Origin: Diadophis punctatus similis
Lineage: Eukaryota > Chordata > Lepidosauria > Squamata > Dipsadidae
Assembly (NCBI GenBank): GCA_023053685.1
Contig: JALIGW010000001.1
Location: forward strand, 228,092,934-228,156,933
Length of the DNA stretch: 64,000 nt
Direction: 5' to 3'
Shown: positions 12,764-24,469 of the stretch, piece by piece
Layout: each line of letters opens with the position of its first letter
How positions within the stretch are numbered: position 1 is the first letter of the stretch
The notes under the pieces: model-generated
The model's input: the letters and a program-made list of their open reading frames with translations, nothing else
Database searches by the model: none
Told to the model about the DNA's origin: nothing
Program-made: the position numbers and the translations under genes

Positions 12764-13350
12764 TGATCATGTGGCGTGGCCATGCGGCGGGGGCTGGAAA
12801 CTCACCCCATAGCTGTGGCTTCAAAATGGCGCTGTGGCTCTCCTCCTTCACACCACTCCAAGGCACGGTTTCGTTGTGCCCCAGGCTAACGCTGCAGAGT
12901 CAGGCTCGTGCGTGCTGCCTCGATCCCGCTGCCGTCTGGCAGGTTCAGTACGATCAGGCCAACGGGCTATCCGATGGTGAGCCCGAGGGTCAGCATTTCG
13001 GAGCCAGGCTCGTGAGCGCTGCCGTTAGATCTGTCAGCCGACAGTCTAACTGCCACCCACGCGGCCTTCAGCAGAATCAGGCTAAGAGCCCTTCACGCTG
13101 GAAGAAGAGAGCAGCTCTACCAGCCTAAGCTGGGAGCTGCTGCGATCTTGGCTGAAGTAAGATGTAATTATTTTGTGGATAAGCATTCAAGAATGGGATA
13201 GCTACAAAACACGTCTAGTCCAAGAGAAGACTGAGTCTAAAAACTGGGGACGCAAGCAGAAGAGGCGTGTTATCTCAAACTGCAGACTCAGTCCTATCAG
13301 ATTACAGATGGAGTTAACCCATTCCTGGATGCTGTCTCCATTAATATGGA

Positions 13351-16300
13351 GAATAGTTAGAAATAGCTCCTGAATATCAGCTAGAAGGTATCAACTAAAT
13401 GTAGTTAAATATTTATTAGTAGCCTGGTTATGTGCTTCAAAGTATGGAATTCTCAACAATATGAGAAAGAGCATAAAGAGCCATATTCAGAGTTCTCTAT
13501 CAACTATATTATAAGGATTTGTTTGGTCCCAGTGAAGCTCAGGAACTGGTCTCAGGCTCCTGAATCAGAAAAAAAAATTGGGAAAAATATGGGGACTGAA
13601 AGGGAAAAAAGATAATGAAAAAAATCAGTTTTCACCAATGTTATTGCCTATATACAAATCTGATTAAACCCACAGATAGAAAGGACAAGTGACTTTCAGT
13701 GGATGAACTACAGGAAATGTTTGCATTAGTATTTCTACAAATGCTAGAAATCATTTACATTAATTTTCAAGCAAAACCAAATATTGTATTAAAGAGTTAC
13801 TGAAACCGCTTTTGCCTACTTTCAAAGAAAACAAATGTGCTTATTGTGAAATCTGTGAGAAATCTATACATACAGGAATTCTAAACATTCAGGAATCCTT
13901 GCAAGGAACAGCCATATGCATATGCTGTTCTACCTGTATAGGTTCCATAAGATAAAGACATCAAAACAATTATCTGCTCTCTAAGCTTTGTTCTCGTTAG
14001 ATCTATTGTCTGCATAGATTTTATCTCACTGGAGCCTGACCAGGATATGAATCTATGCTTCCAAGCCCCAATCCTCCTGCTACTGGTACTTGTTTTCTGT
14101 ACAGTATATCCATGAAAAAAGTCTTTTCTAGTTGATTAGCCATATAAATTCATTTCTCTAGCTGCCTAGCAACCTCTGTCTTGAACAACTGCATGATCCA
14201 CTGTCCTAGCATACTGTATATGAGTTTCTAAAATGTAAGACCTGCAGTCCCATTAAAGCTACTGATAAAACAATACAATCATTTTGTAAATCAGTTTCGG
14301 CTCACAGGTTTTCTAATTTTACATTACCCATTACATCTGCCAAATGGTCCAAACAAGCACTTAACTGCATTAAGGAAATATCCTCCTTTAATTACCCTCT
14401 TTTAAAAAAAACAATGCGGTGTTGGTTTCTTAGAAGAAGTTAATAGCAAACCAATTTTACCAAGCAAACTGCTTAGGTATGTCCATGAAGTCACTAGGTG
14501 GCAAGGTCAACTGAATGGGGACTCTACATTGTAAGCTAATAAAGGGAAAATAATTTACACATTTGTTCCTAGACCTGGTCCTAGAGAATATTCAAAATGA
14601 TAGCAATTTGAGAAATGTCATCCTGCAGAAAGTAACCTGATGAGCAAACAATTCTGCCATCCATAGCAGTGAGAAGAAAGCTGTAATGAAAAAAGACTGT
14701 TCTGGTTATTCTTTAAAAAGCTAAGTATATATTTACTATTCAATAATCTCCAGTAGCTATTTACCTGGCCATTTTTAAGAGAACAAGAGCTGTACTTAGG
14801 GTATAGGTAGCTAAAATGTGGCACATATACCAAACAGGATTAGGTGGATATGGAAACCCGGCCATAGGATAGGCCCAACCTGTGCTTTCCGTCTCTCCAA
14901 TGCTATAATCATGGTCTATTTCATGACTCAGCAGGACCACATAGCTAAATAGGGTAAGTTGGAGCTATTTTCTGGAATGCCATTTCAGGTAACCATGACT
15001 CATTACAAAATTCAAAGACTGAATTTTCAAGGGGATTGCTTTTTTTTTTTAGAGCCCTGCATTTCTTGAACTTCTCTTCTCCATTTAATCTGGCAAAATA
15101 GTTGCTTCTGGTACAGCCACTCATAATCACAGCTGATTACTGACATATTGTCCAAATTAGATTAGCTGGTTTAGATCTATCAGAAGGCAATTAAGGTAAG
15201 GACAACCAATACTATCAATGTCCGAGTCTTGCATATTCTTTGTAGAAGGAGTTTGTTTGTTTGTGAAATTATGTCACAATGCATAGACCTATAAAAAGGA
15301 AATACATGGTTTTATGAGTCAAAGAAATCTAGTTTGTTCTACAATAAACTTGAAAACCTGCAACCTCTCAATCCACTTCATCTTGGACATGGTATGGTTT
15401 TCAGGATAACATCTAAGAAGTGAACATTCATGCTCTGCTATTTACTTTGGATAAACTGCCCTGCCTCCACATTATTTCTCTAGATAAGGAAAAAATGCAA
15501 TTTCTTCCACTGTGCATTTCATAAGAATCTAAAGTAAAGTGCAAAGCTAGCCTTCAATTTTGGCCCGCTGATAACAGAAAGCAGATTAACAATCAACAAC
15601 AATGGCAAACAAACTTTTAAGAAATCCAGTCGTGTGTAATGATAATCTACTGCTCACTCTTGGGTAATATAAGAGAAATTTGAAATCATGAAGTCAAAAG
15701 GTGCTGACACACCAAGAACAAAGGAAATGTACTTTGCATTGCAAAATCTTGCCACAGTTGTGGGCAAGGACAGGTTACAGTTTTAACGTAGAACTGTAGC
15801 GCCAGAGACCTGCTGAATTAGTAGTTGGATTTGTCAACCACAGAAATTACATTTATCCAGTTGTGGGATTGTCCAATGAAGGCCCTCTCCAACTGTCTTG
15901 GGAAATTTCACTCACTTGCTCTCCCTAGAGTAAATGAGAAGAGACCAGGTGACTGAGAAACCTGAACTGTTTTCCTTCCCATTAGTCTACAAGAGAGCTG
16001 GCAAGAGCTAAGCAGTTAATTGGATGCACAAGGAGGCAAGCAGTCTCGAAGCAACAGTCAACACAACACAATAATAAATCCCTCAATCCAAAAGGTAGTT
16101 CCATTGATATACTGCATCCACATCAGACTGTCCGTACCCATATCTAAATCAGAATATTGTCTTGTGGCAATATAAACAAAATTCTTTTTCATATTTAATA
16201 ATATGTGTGCAAATGCCTAATTAATTTTTGTACCTATTCAGTAAGCAACCATCAGACTTGGTAGTTTCTTGTAGTTTTTTAACCAGACCTGTTAAGATTG

Positions 16301-16645
16301 GGAACTAAAATATTCACACACATAAATCCTTATCGGGTTGCCAATTTTGTTGGTTTGAATCACTTGAGACTGGAGTTGGGGAAAGTCAGTGTTGAATACT
16401 TTTATATGTGGTATGTTTAAAAAGGTTTGCATGGACAAAACATTTATCAGGAAACATGTTCCTTTCTTGCCAGAGGTATAGCATGTCAATTGCTTGTTTT
16501 AATAAAGAAGTAACACTCAAACATACAATTGGAAACAATGTAGCCATAGTTTCCAGTTAAAGGGAACAAAAGGGCTTAATTTAAAATATGCACATTCACC
16601 TGGGAAAATATGAAAGCAGCCAGATACCTCAGAAAAGGAGAGATT
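13351..16645. other. No gene or clear repeat seen
   Basis: Plain AT-rich DNA between the DIRS copy and the hAT pair; no frame above 71 codons and no recognisable family. Confidence 0.6.
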
Positions 16646-16984
16646 CAGGGGTGGGTTCCAATTACCTTCGCCACCGGTTTGCATCGCGATGTTTCGTGCC
16701 CGTCCCCTCGTGCAATTTGGCTTCAGCGCATGCTCAGTAGCAGGAATCAGCCCGAAACACAGCAGGCGAAGAAATAAAGGTCAGTATTAACCCGGGGGTG
16801 GGCGGGAGGGCCCTTTTTCAAGCAGCGGAAAAGGAGAAGCCATCCAAACAGGGAAAAATTCACAAAAAATTTCAAAAAAAAGATGGAGGTGCCCACGGAC
16901 CGGAACCGACTGAATCGGATCCGTGACGTCACCAGCGGGTCGCTACTGGGAGATCCGGTGCGAATCGGGAGGAACCCACCCCTG
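16646..16984. mobile_element. hAT MITE, 'GGTGGGTTCC' family, copy 1
   Basis: Ends caggggtgggttcc and ggaacccacccctg. Target duplication gagagatt at 16638-16645 and 16985-16992. The interior holds the 'cggaaccg' and 'gtgacgtcaccagcgg' blocks seen in other copies. Confidence 0.88.
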
Positions 16985-16996
16985 GAGAGATTATAA

Positions 16997-17130
16997 CAGG
17001 GGTGTCAAACTCGCGGCCTGCAGGCCAGATGCATCACACGCTGGCCATGGCCACACCAAGTTTAGTGAAGGGGGAAAAGTCACAATACATCACGTGACAA
17101 CGCCATGATGATGAGAGTTTGACACCCCTG
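16997..17130. mobile_element. hAT MITE, 'GTGTCAAACTC' family, copy 1
   Basis: Ends are caggggtgtcaaactc and gagtttgacacccctg. Flanks gattataa (16989-16996 and 17131-17138) form a perfect 8-bp target duplication, the hAT signature. Confidence 0.9.
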
Positions 17131-17138
17131 GATTATAA

Positions 17139-20100
17139 GGTGGGTTTTAAATAGAAAAGTCTTTTAGCTATTTATTAATGATCAAAAGTAATTAATTGAT
17201 GAGATACTGAAGGGTTACACTAGCAGCTAATTAGGCTGGTTCATTTGGCAGAATGAAGGTTATTCGGATTGAAGGCTATTGTTTGGGGCAGTAACATAGG
17301 TAAGGGAAGAGAAATATAAAGAGAAATTGATGTCTGAATGGTGCAAACAAGAAAGATTAAAATGTTGGTTAAGGGATGAGCCTTCAAGCAGAAAAATATC
17401 TTGATTCAGGCTTGTAAATTTGATACTGATTTAACGCATGGACTTTAGAACAGTAAGTGTCTGTGCGTCACCAATTATTCAGATGCCAATATACTGGGTT
17501 TTAAAAATAGATAAAACACCTTATTCTGTGGGCAAAAGGGACACAGGCGTTGTCTATGTTTTAACTCAAACATCAAACAACTTTAAAAGCAACTGCAAAA
17601 AAAACCTTGCAAAGAAACTAAGGAGAGGAGAAATGGATCAACGTGTTTCTGTCCATTACTTAGTGGAAATACAGCACAGCCATGCCATGGCAGCATCCTG
17701 TGGATTTGAAAAGTTCCTATTCATTTCCATTAGTGAATAGCAATATACAGGTCTTGCTCAAAATTGGCTCTTTCACTGGAAAAAGAGAGATTTCAAAGCT
17801 CTGCTTAGGAGAAATATCCTCTGGATTGGCAGCAACATTTTCTAGCAGCCTCAGATAATTGTTTCCTAGGGCAACATATTATCAAGTGAATCTCTTCTCA
17901 AGCTTTGGAGAATTGAAAAAAAAAAAGGATTTGTGGTATCAAATCTTAAGTGGGTTTTTTTTACACATTTTTCCGATTTGGAAATATATATATATATATA
18001 TCCATCACACTAAGGAAAATCATCACTTGCAGGAGGAATTTCTTAGAGAAAACAAAGTGAGTGGCATTTCCCAAATATTTGCTCAGACCAACCTTGTTTC
18101 TTGCCGATACAGAAATCAAAGATTTAGCAACTGGAATCCTAGCTGTCTGTCATTAAATGTCATTAGGTCTGTCATTTTCCCCAACTCTATTGTCAAGGTT
18201 TTAATTCCTATAGTGAGAAAGGCAGTTTGGTGTAGTAGATAAGGCACCAGGCTAGAAAGCAGAAGACTGTGAGTTCTAATCCTGCCTTAGGGCACAAAGC
18301 CAACTGGGTGACCTTGGGCCAATCATTCTCTCTCAGCCCCAGGAAGGAGGTAGGCAGTTGCCAGGAATTAACACTGGCTCAAAGCCACCCACTCCATAAA
18401 AAAGTGCCCATAATAAACCTGTAGGGGAACAGCACCCCTCCCCCCAAGATTCTCATGGTTTCTACCCTCAAAATGTTCAAGAAGTCTCAGAAGCTCTGGC
18501 TGTTCCTCCAGGCTTTGGGCTAGAATGAGTGCTGAGCCCCTACAGAATTTTAACTATTCGAGGAATTGCCATTTTTGGACATACACAGTTTGCATCTCTT
18601 ACTGTTTTACTGTTCTGTTTACTGCTGTATTCGTATTCCAACTGAGTGTTATGGACTTGGGCAGCCTTATAAATCCAATAAATAATAAAACTGCATATAC
18701 ATTTTACAATGATGTTCACCTCTAGCTTGACAGTAGCATCTCCCTCTATGGTCCATCTTATAAACTCAAGAAGATAGAGGTCATGCATTTTGACAGTACC
18801 AAAGCCAAACTCTAAGTAGAAGGGAAAAGAAAACTTGATTTAGTTAATCGCAATTGTGTGTGTGTGTGTGTGAAGAGTATGCTCACCCATTTTTGGCACT
18901 ACCATGTACCATCTTCAGATGGGAATGAATGTCAAATAAAACAAGCATATAAAATAATGCTTGTCCCCTTTTCTCACGCTCCTGAGTTGCAGTGGCCTCT
19001 CTTCGCTCTCCAATATATTCTGTTGGCACAATAGAAGCAACACTCTGTGAAAGCCCAAAAGAGATTGTCCAGGACTTCTCCTAATGAGGGTACAAATTTA
19101 AAGATGCATCCAGCAAATTTGCTCAAATCTCTCTCTTTCTCTCCTGGGGACAATAAATTGCAATTCATCTCTAGGTATGAATGCCAGTTTTCAAGCATCA
19201 TCCATTTCCCGTTTCACAGATGTTCAGCCATGAGCTTGCTTTCTTCAGGTGAGAGCTTCTGCCTCATTGAATGTGTTGATACTATCCTGTTCTGTGAATA
19301 GCAAACAAAGGCTAATGGAGTGGGGTGAAGGACTGATATGTTGCTGGATGTTCTCTGGCAACTCTGAATTAGGCAACCCATTTGCAAACACTGCACAGGT
19401 GACCTTCAGAAACCTTTATGTCTTTCATCCTGAATACTCTGGAAGCCAAAGGTAACATCACTGCTATCCAAATATTCTCAGTTGTTACCAGGAGCTATAA
19501 ATCAAATCTAATTAATGAATAAGAATACAGAAGGAAGATTACTCTCAAGACTAAAGTACCACCAGTGAAAGATGAAAGTGATTGGTGCCCAGCAGTTAAC
19601 CATGTACAGCTTAATTCCTGTAATTGCAAAGGCCTGTTTCTTATGAATGAGGGAAGTTTTGCTCTGTGGCAATTTATGCAAGCAAAAGTGAAGATGGTGA
19701 GTAACCCCGCCTCTGTGTTTTTCACACTGAGGGAAATTGTGTTTCAACAAGGCTCTGCTTATTAGCAGCCCCATGTCATGAGAAATGAAAATAAGCTATT
19801 TTTTTTAATTCTGCCCAGCAAAATGTCCTATGCAAGACAAAGGTGAGCCTATTCCTACACAAGCAAGCAAGAATTTTGTATGAATTATTCAGAATCACCT
19901 CCTCTCATAGGAGCTGAGTAGCAGTTAGATACCTCAGTGAGCTTTTAAAAATTGAATAGGTTTTAAACTTTTTGGTTTTCTGCTCCTAGAATAAGAGTTG
20001 ATGCAAAGCACATAAAAGAATAGCTGATTGACAGGAGGCTCTAGACGTACATCACAAGGTTAGGCACTTACTACTGTGCTGGCTTGTTGAAGTCTCTTTT

Positions 20101-20921
20101 TTGCTGTCACATAAATAACAGTAAATGATGTCTATGTTCAGTCTGTTTAAATCCCTGACCTACATCTACTGAAGATTTCAGTACATATCACAAAGTGCAA
20201 ATTGGACTTCATTAATTAAAATATCATTTAAATATCCACCTCTGATCAATTGCTATTTAGTCTGCAAAACATAAAATTACCCTGCAATTAAATCCATTTT
20301 GCTACTTCTGACACTTTAAATGCTCCCTAGTGGAAAGCAAATGGTTTGGAATTGTTCAGTCTGAAAATCTGGGTTTACCTGCAGGATGCCGAAAATAGAG
20401 GCTTTTAAATCTGCATAGGATAACATTTCCTCTCAATGCAACATGTAAAAGGGATACACAATTCTGAAAAACTCCCTTCTCTCTTTTCTTGAAAACATGA
20501 GTACAAGCGTCCTGGCGTCCTTGAGATAGCCTTAAAAATGTTTTTGCAGAATCAGATTTTGTCCAACCAGGTGGTGGAGCAGCCGATTTGGCTGATCTCA
20601 AAATGCTAAGCAGAACTGAATCACTTCTGAGTTTTGTTTGCCAAAAACACCATAGGGACGTGTCCATGAAGTCAGCAGGAATCAAGCCCAGCTTAAAGGA
20701 GACTAATATCTTTTTCTCTCTCCCCTCAAAATAGCTGGGCATCACTGCTATATGCACGCAACTAAACAGCTTTATTTATGGAGCTTTCAAGGGAACATAT
20801 GACCCGGACTTGACGAAGTCTTAATGTGACAGGTTTGTCTTTGTGCAAATCCAACCACTGCAACTTGTAAGTCATTGCAGTATCATGTGCAAATCCAGCA
20901 GTTATGGAGATACTGCTAGAA
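17139..20921. other. No gene; one SINE and simple repeats
   Basis: Apart from the SINE at 18221-18420, a short AT run near 17985 and a GT run near 18857, nothing was recognised. The 133-codon minus frame at 20757-20356 resembles no known protein. Confidence 0.55.
18221..18420 (+). repeat. Second tRNA-derived SINE family
   Basis: The head reads gcagtttggtgtagtagata with a B-box-like gagttctaatcc, then 'gggtgaccttgggcca'. The 3' part resembles an L2 tail, MIR-like. Fragments in the minus direction lie at 2388-2506, 8561-8763, 34490-34556, 48880-48994 and 56035-56165. Confidence 0.7.
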
Positions 20922-21052
20922 CAGGGGTGTCAAATTCATGTCACAGCGATGTCACGTGACGCATTGGGACTTCCCCCCCTTCGCTAAACTGGGCGGGGGC
21001 GTAGCCAGCACGTGACTCATCCAGCCCATGGGCTGGGAGTTTGACAGCCCTG
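20922..21052. mobile_element. hAT MITE, 'GTGTCAAACTC' family, copy 2
   Basis: Same termini with two changes. Target duplication tgctagaa at 20914-20921 and 21053-21060, perfect. Confidence 0.88.
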
Positions 21053-21603
21053 TGCTAGAATGTCAGGTGTGAGTTCATTATTGGGGCAGAAAAATGGGCC
21101 TGCACCCTCCATGTACAGCCCATCAGAGTTCAGAGACAGGCCTTCTCAGTAGTAGTCCCTGCATTATGAAATATAGTCTCCCTGGAGGTGTGATCTCCTT
21201 CCATTCAGGAAGGAGCCCTCAAAACAGTTCTTTGGCTGTCACTGCCAAATCCAGGAGCCTTCATATTCCAGGACAGCCATATGCAAGCAAACTGTCATAA
21301 GCAAGCGTAAAAACAGTTAACTCTCCCAGCTTTCCCAAAAGTAAATCTAGGGCATTTATTGAAAATTTGTCAGTGTCATATGCTTTTCGGGGGGGGGGGA
21401 ACAGGAGGGGAACTTTTCCCCCTATTATACGCTATTGACTTATAGGAGTTTCAGTATGATCCCTGAAACATGAAAATATTTAAAAACAGTAGAGATAGGA
21501 GCTTGCTTAAAAGTGAGGAAATAAGAAGAAGCCATAAACCTGTGAACTCTTTCAGAGTCATCTTTAGCTCGGGTCTTAGTTCCTGGGTTCTAATTGGTTA
21601 TTT

Positions 21604-22074
21604 ACCATTTCTCTCAATAGCAATGTCCCACCTTCGAATGAGAGCGTGTATCCCTGTCTCGTAAAATTTTGTTGGCTGTTCTTTGAGCCACTTCTTCACT
21701 GCAATTTTTACTTCCTCGTCACTGGAATAATGTTTGCCTCTCAAACCCTCTTTCATGGGGCCGAAGAGATGATAGTCTGAAGGCGCTAAATCCGGTGAGT
21801 ATGGAGGATTATTATTCCAGTGACGAGGAAGTGAAAACTGCAGTGAAGAAGTGGCTCAAAGAACAGTCAACAAAATTTTACGAGGCAGGGATACATGCTC
21901 TCATTCGAAGGTGGAACATTGCTATTGAGAGAAATGGTGACTATGTTGAGAAGTAGGGATGTGATCCACAAAGGACCAGCTTCATTTTGATGTATGCTAC
22001 ATGTTCCTGTGTTGGTAATTATACCTGTCCTAAAGAAAATGGCATTACATTTTGACTCACCCTCGTATTAGTTT
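21604..22074. mobile_element. Mariner remnant rearranged as inverted duplication
   Basis: The plus strand at 21810-21956 encodes the end of a mariner transposase (VKKWLKEQ-like, then FYEAGIHALIRRWNIAIERN and GDYVEK and stop), followed by a 3' end with tgactcaccctcgta. The segment 21604-21731 is its reverse complement at about 95% identity. The 78-bp spacer between the arms continues the antisense copy and holds the SPDLAPSDYHLFGPMKEGL-like block with a catalytic Asp. Both copies lack most of the transposase. Confidence 0.8.
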
Positions 22075-22640
22075 ACTACTTCCCAGAAATATGTTTTATG
22101 TACTCAATTTTAGGATAACAAACATGTAATCTTATTCCATAGACATGGGATACTTTGAGAAGTCTTCTAGAGAAGAATCATGTTGAGTTATAACAAACTA
22201 AGCAATTTGAAACAGCCCTTATCAGTTTGCTGCCCTTTATTGGCCCTGAACAATGGGACAGATTGAGGGAAAGCTAAGAAAGGAATAGGAGGGAGAATCA
22301 ATATAAGCTATATGAGTCAGCTAGCAGCTTATCTCATGAATTCCATCTCAACCCACATGACAAGAAACCTGAAAAGAAGCATTTCAAATTGTGAGACTTC
22401 ACCTTAATAAACTCATTATAACTGAACGTGTGAAATTTCTCTTAAGAGTTCCCAAAATTCTGTATTTATCCTAGAGAGTTGCATTACAGATACCATCCTG
22501 AAGCCTGGATAATTCTTGAGCTATATTGGGCCTAACAGACAGCAAGCCACACGGCTCTAACCAATGGACATGCTACTTGGCAATGTTGGGGCTTGTAAAT
22601 GAAGATATCCAGACAACATAAGGTTTGTTGACAACCACTG

Positions 22641-22859
22641 AGCCAAGGTGGCGCAGTGGTTAAAGTGCAGCACTGCAGTTCAGCAGTTCAGCTGTTCAAA
22701 TCTCACCGGCTCAAGGTTGACTCAGCCTTCCATCCTTCCGAGGTCGGTAAAATGAGGACCCAGATTGTTGAGGGAAATATGCTGAACTCTGTAAACCGCT
22801 TAGAGAGGGCTGTAAAGCACTATGAAGCGGTATATAAGTCTAAGTGCTATTGCTATTAG
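22641..22859 (+). repeat. Sauria-type tRNA SINE, complete
   Basis: The tRNA-like head has gtggcgcagtggttaaagtg (A box) and gttcaaatctc (B box). The tail reads gaagcggtatataagtctaa and ends in repeated ctattg. Confidence 0.85.
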
Positions 22860-22965
22860 GGGAGATTGCTTTGAAGGCTTATTTGTGGGACAAGAGCTTG
22901 AATAAGGTCTATTACTTTTTCAGCAGCATGGCATGAACATCACACATGAAAAGAGATATATATAG

Positions 22966-23088
22966 CAGGGGTGTCAAACTCGCAGCTTATGAGCCAGATG
23001 TGTCATGCGCTGGCCATGCCCACCCCCGGTTTAGTGAAGAGGAAAAAGCTGCTATACATCACGTGACGACGCGAGCTTGACACCCCTG
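22966..23088. mobile_element. hAT MITE, 'GTGTCAAACTC' family, copy 3
   Basis: Same termini. Target duplication atatatag at 22958-22965 and 23089-23096, perfect. Confidence 0.88.
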
Positions 23089-23818
23089 ATATATAGTGAG
23101 GAAAATCAAAAAGGAAGGCACATTAAAAATGGATTCATCGTTGTAGGGGTAGAAATATAATGGACTGGAAAGAGTGTAGTTTTAAATCTAGTCTTCCTTC
23201 TTCCAAATAAGGAAAATTATGAGTTATCAATCCCTTTCATTCTATACATCTAATTCTATATTCTCTCTTCTGGCATATCACCTGCTGCCTCCCCCAAACA
23301 TGCTGTTGCTGTTAATGTAAGATAATTCTAGCTGTTGAATTCACATGTCACGTACAAATACATCTTTGAGATTATTATGATTTAAAAAAAAAAAAACTGC
23401 CCAACGAATAGAATTAGCCCTGCTGTCCAATACAACATTTCAGAGCTACATTATATACTTTGATCATGGTTCAGTCTCTTTGTATATAACGAAAGCCTTA
23501 ACAGAAGGTGCTGAACAGCCCAAAACTGCATTGCAGAGAAAAAGAAATACATGATCCCGCAGCTCAATCCAATCCATACACCATACGTACTAATCTCAGC
23601 ATGTACTGGGCAACCCTCTTTGTCTTGAGCCTTTTTGAATCAATGGGCAATTCGTACAAGTTGATACAGATACTGTCCAAACCAGCTTTAGTGGAGGATG
23701 CAGCAGTCTCAAAGAAAGCTGTAAAACCAGTAACTTGCCCAAGAATTGGCACATTAAGATAGAGATGGTATCTGAATTACAAAACACAAAGCTGCTCTTT
23801 GTTCTTATCCTTTTAAAA

Positions 23819-24461
23819 CAGTGGTGGGTTCCTACCGGTGCGGTTCACTCTGTAGCACCGGTAGCGGCCCGCTGGTGACATCACAGTACCGGTGCGGTCG
23901 GTTGCCGGTGCCTGGGCACCGCCATTTAAAAATATATTTTTGTTTTAATTTTTTTTAAATTTTTCTTATGCGTATGCCCAGAAACCGAGCTTCTGGCACT
24001 GCGCATGCGCTGCCTTCCTACCCCACAGTGAGTCCAAGCAGGGGAGGATGGCTGAGGGAGCGCGTGAGACGCTGAAAGAAAGGGCGGCAGGAGCTATCAC
24101 CATTCCCCTCCCTTCAGCAGTCCGAGAAGCCACAAACGCGGGGTGATGATCCCAGGCATTTTCGCACGTTCAAGGCTTCTCGAGCTGCTGAGGGGAGGGG
24201 GAACGGGCGGCAGGAGCCTAGGATCATCGAATGGGGAGAAGCATTCAGGCCGGACGGAGCCTCCTAGAAGAACCGCTGCCGTGGTCTTGCTGCTCCCACT
24301 GCGGGGGGGCTGCGTTGCGGGTGGGCAATGCCCCCCCGCTGCTCCAGCCACTGCCAAGCTCCCGAGGCCCACGCCTACCCGGTCACATGGCTGGCAAGCC
24401 ACACCCACAAAATAAGCCACGCCCACAGAGTGGTAGTAAAAAAATTAGGAACCCGCCCCTG
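23819..24461. mobile_element. hAT MITE, 'GGTGGGTTCC' family, long copy
   Basis: Ends cagtggtgggttcc and ggaacccgcccctg (with one change). Target duplication ttttaaaa at 23811-23818 and 24462-24469. The GC-rich interior (24040-24400) mimics a CpG island and produces several spurious frames. Confidence 0.85.
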
Positions 24462-24469
24462 TTTTAAAA

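Larger units (their letters stand above)
9925..13350 (-). mobile_element. DIRS-type retrotransposon, truncated, gag-like + RT + start of RNase H
   Basis: Reading the minus strand from 13350 down: a terminal-repeat-like stretch (about 13340-13230) aligns base for base in many places with the right terminal repeat of the DIRS element at 53.5 kb. A GC-rich leader follows, then a gag-like frame (12763-11807), a basic Gln/Arg/Gly-rich gag tail (11645-11442), the RT N-terminus (11445-11185), RT palm, then an RT-RNase H linker (10419 down). The palm reads DLTEAYLHIPI and LPFGLSSAPRVFTKL. RNase H starts in another frame and is cut at about 9925, so RNase H, recombinase and right terminus are missing. 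Frames shift several times and a second retroelement interrupts the RT. The copy is dead. Confidence 0.85.

Noticed and set aside
20356..20757. 133-codon minus-strand frame
   Set aside because: No motif, no splice context, no family resemblance; length is within chance for this window.
22641..22720. tRNA-like A and B boxes
   Set aside because: They are the head of a SINE; the cloverleaf is not maintained and a tail follows.
24097..24467. GC-rich cluster of frames resembling a CpG-island first exon
   Set aside because: It lies wholly inside the hAT element at 23819-24461, bounded by an 8-bp target duplication.
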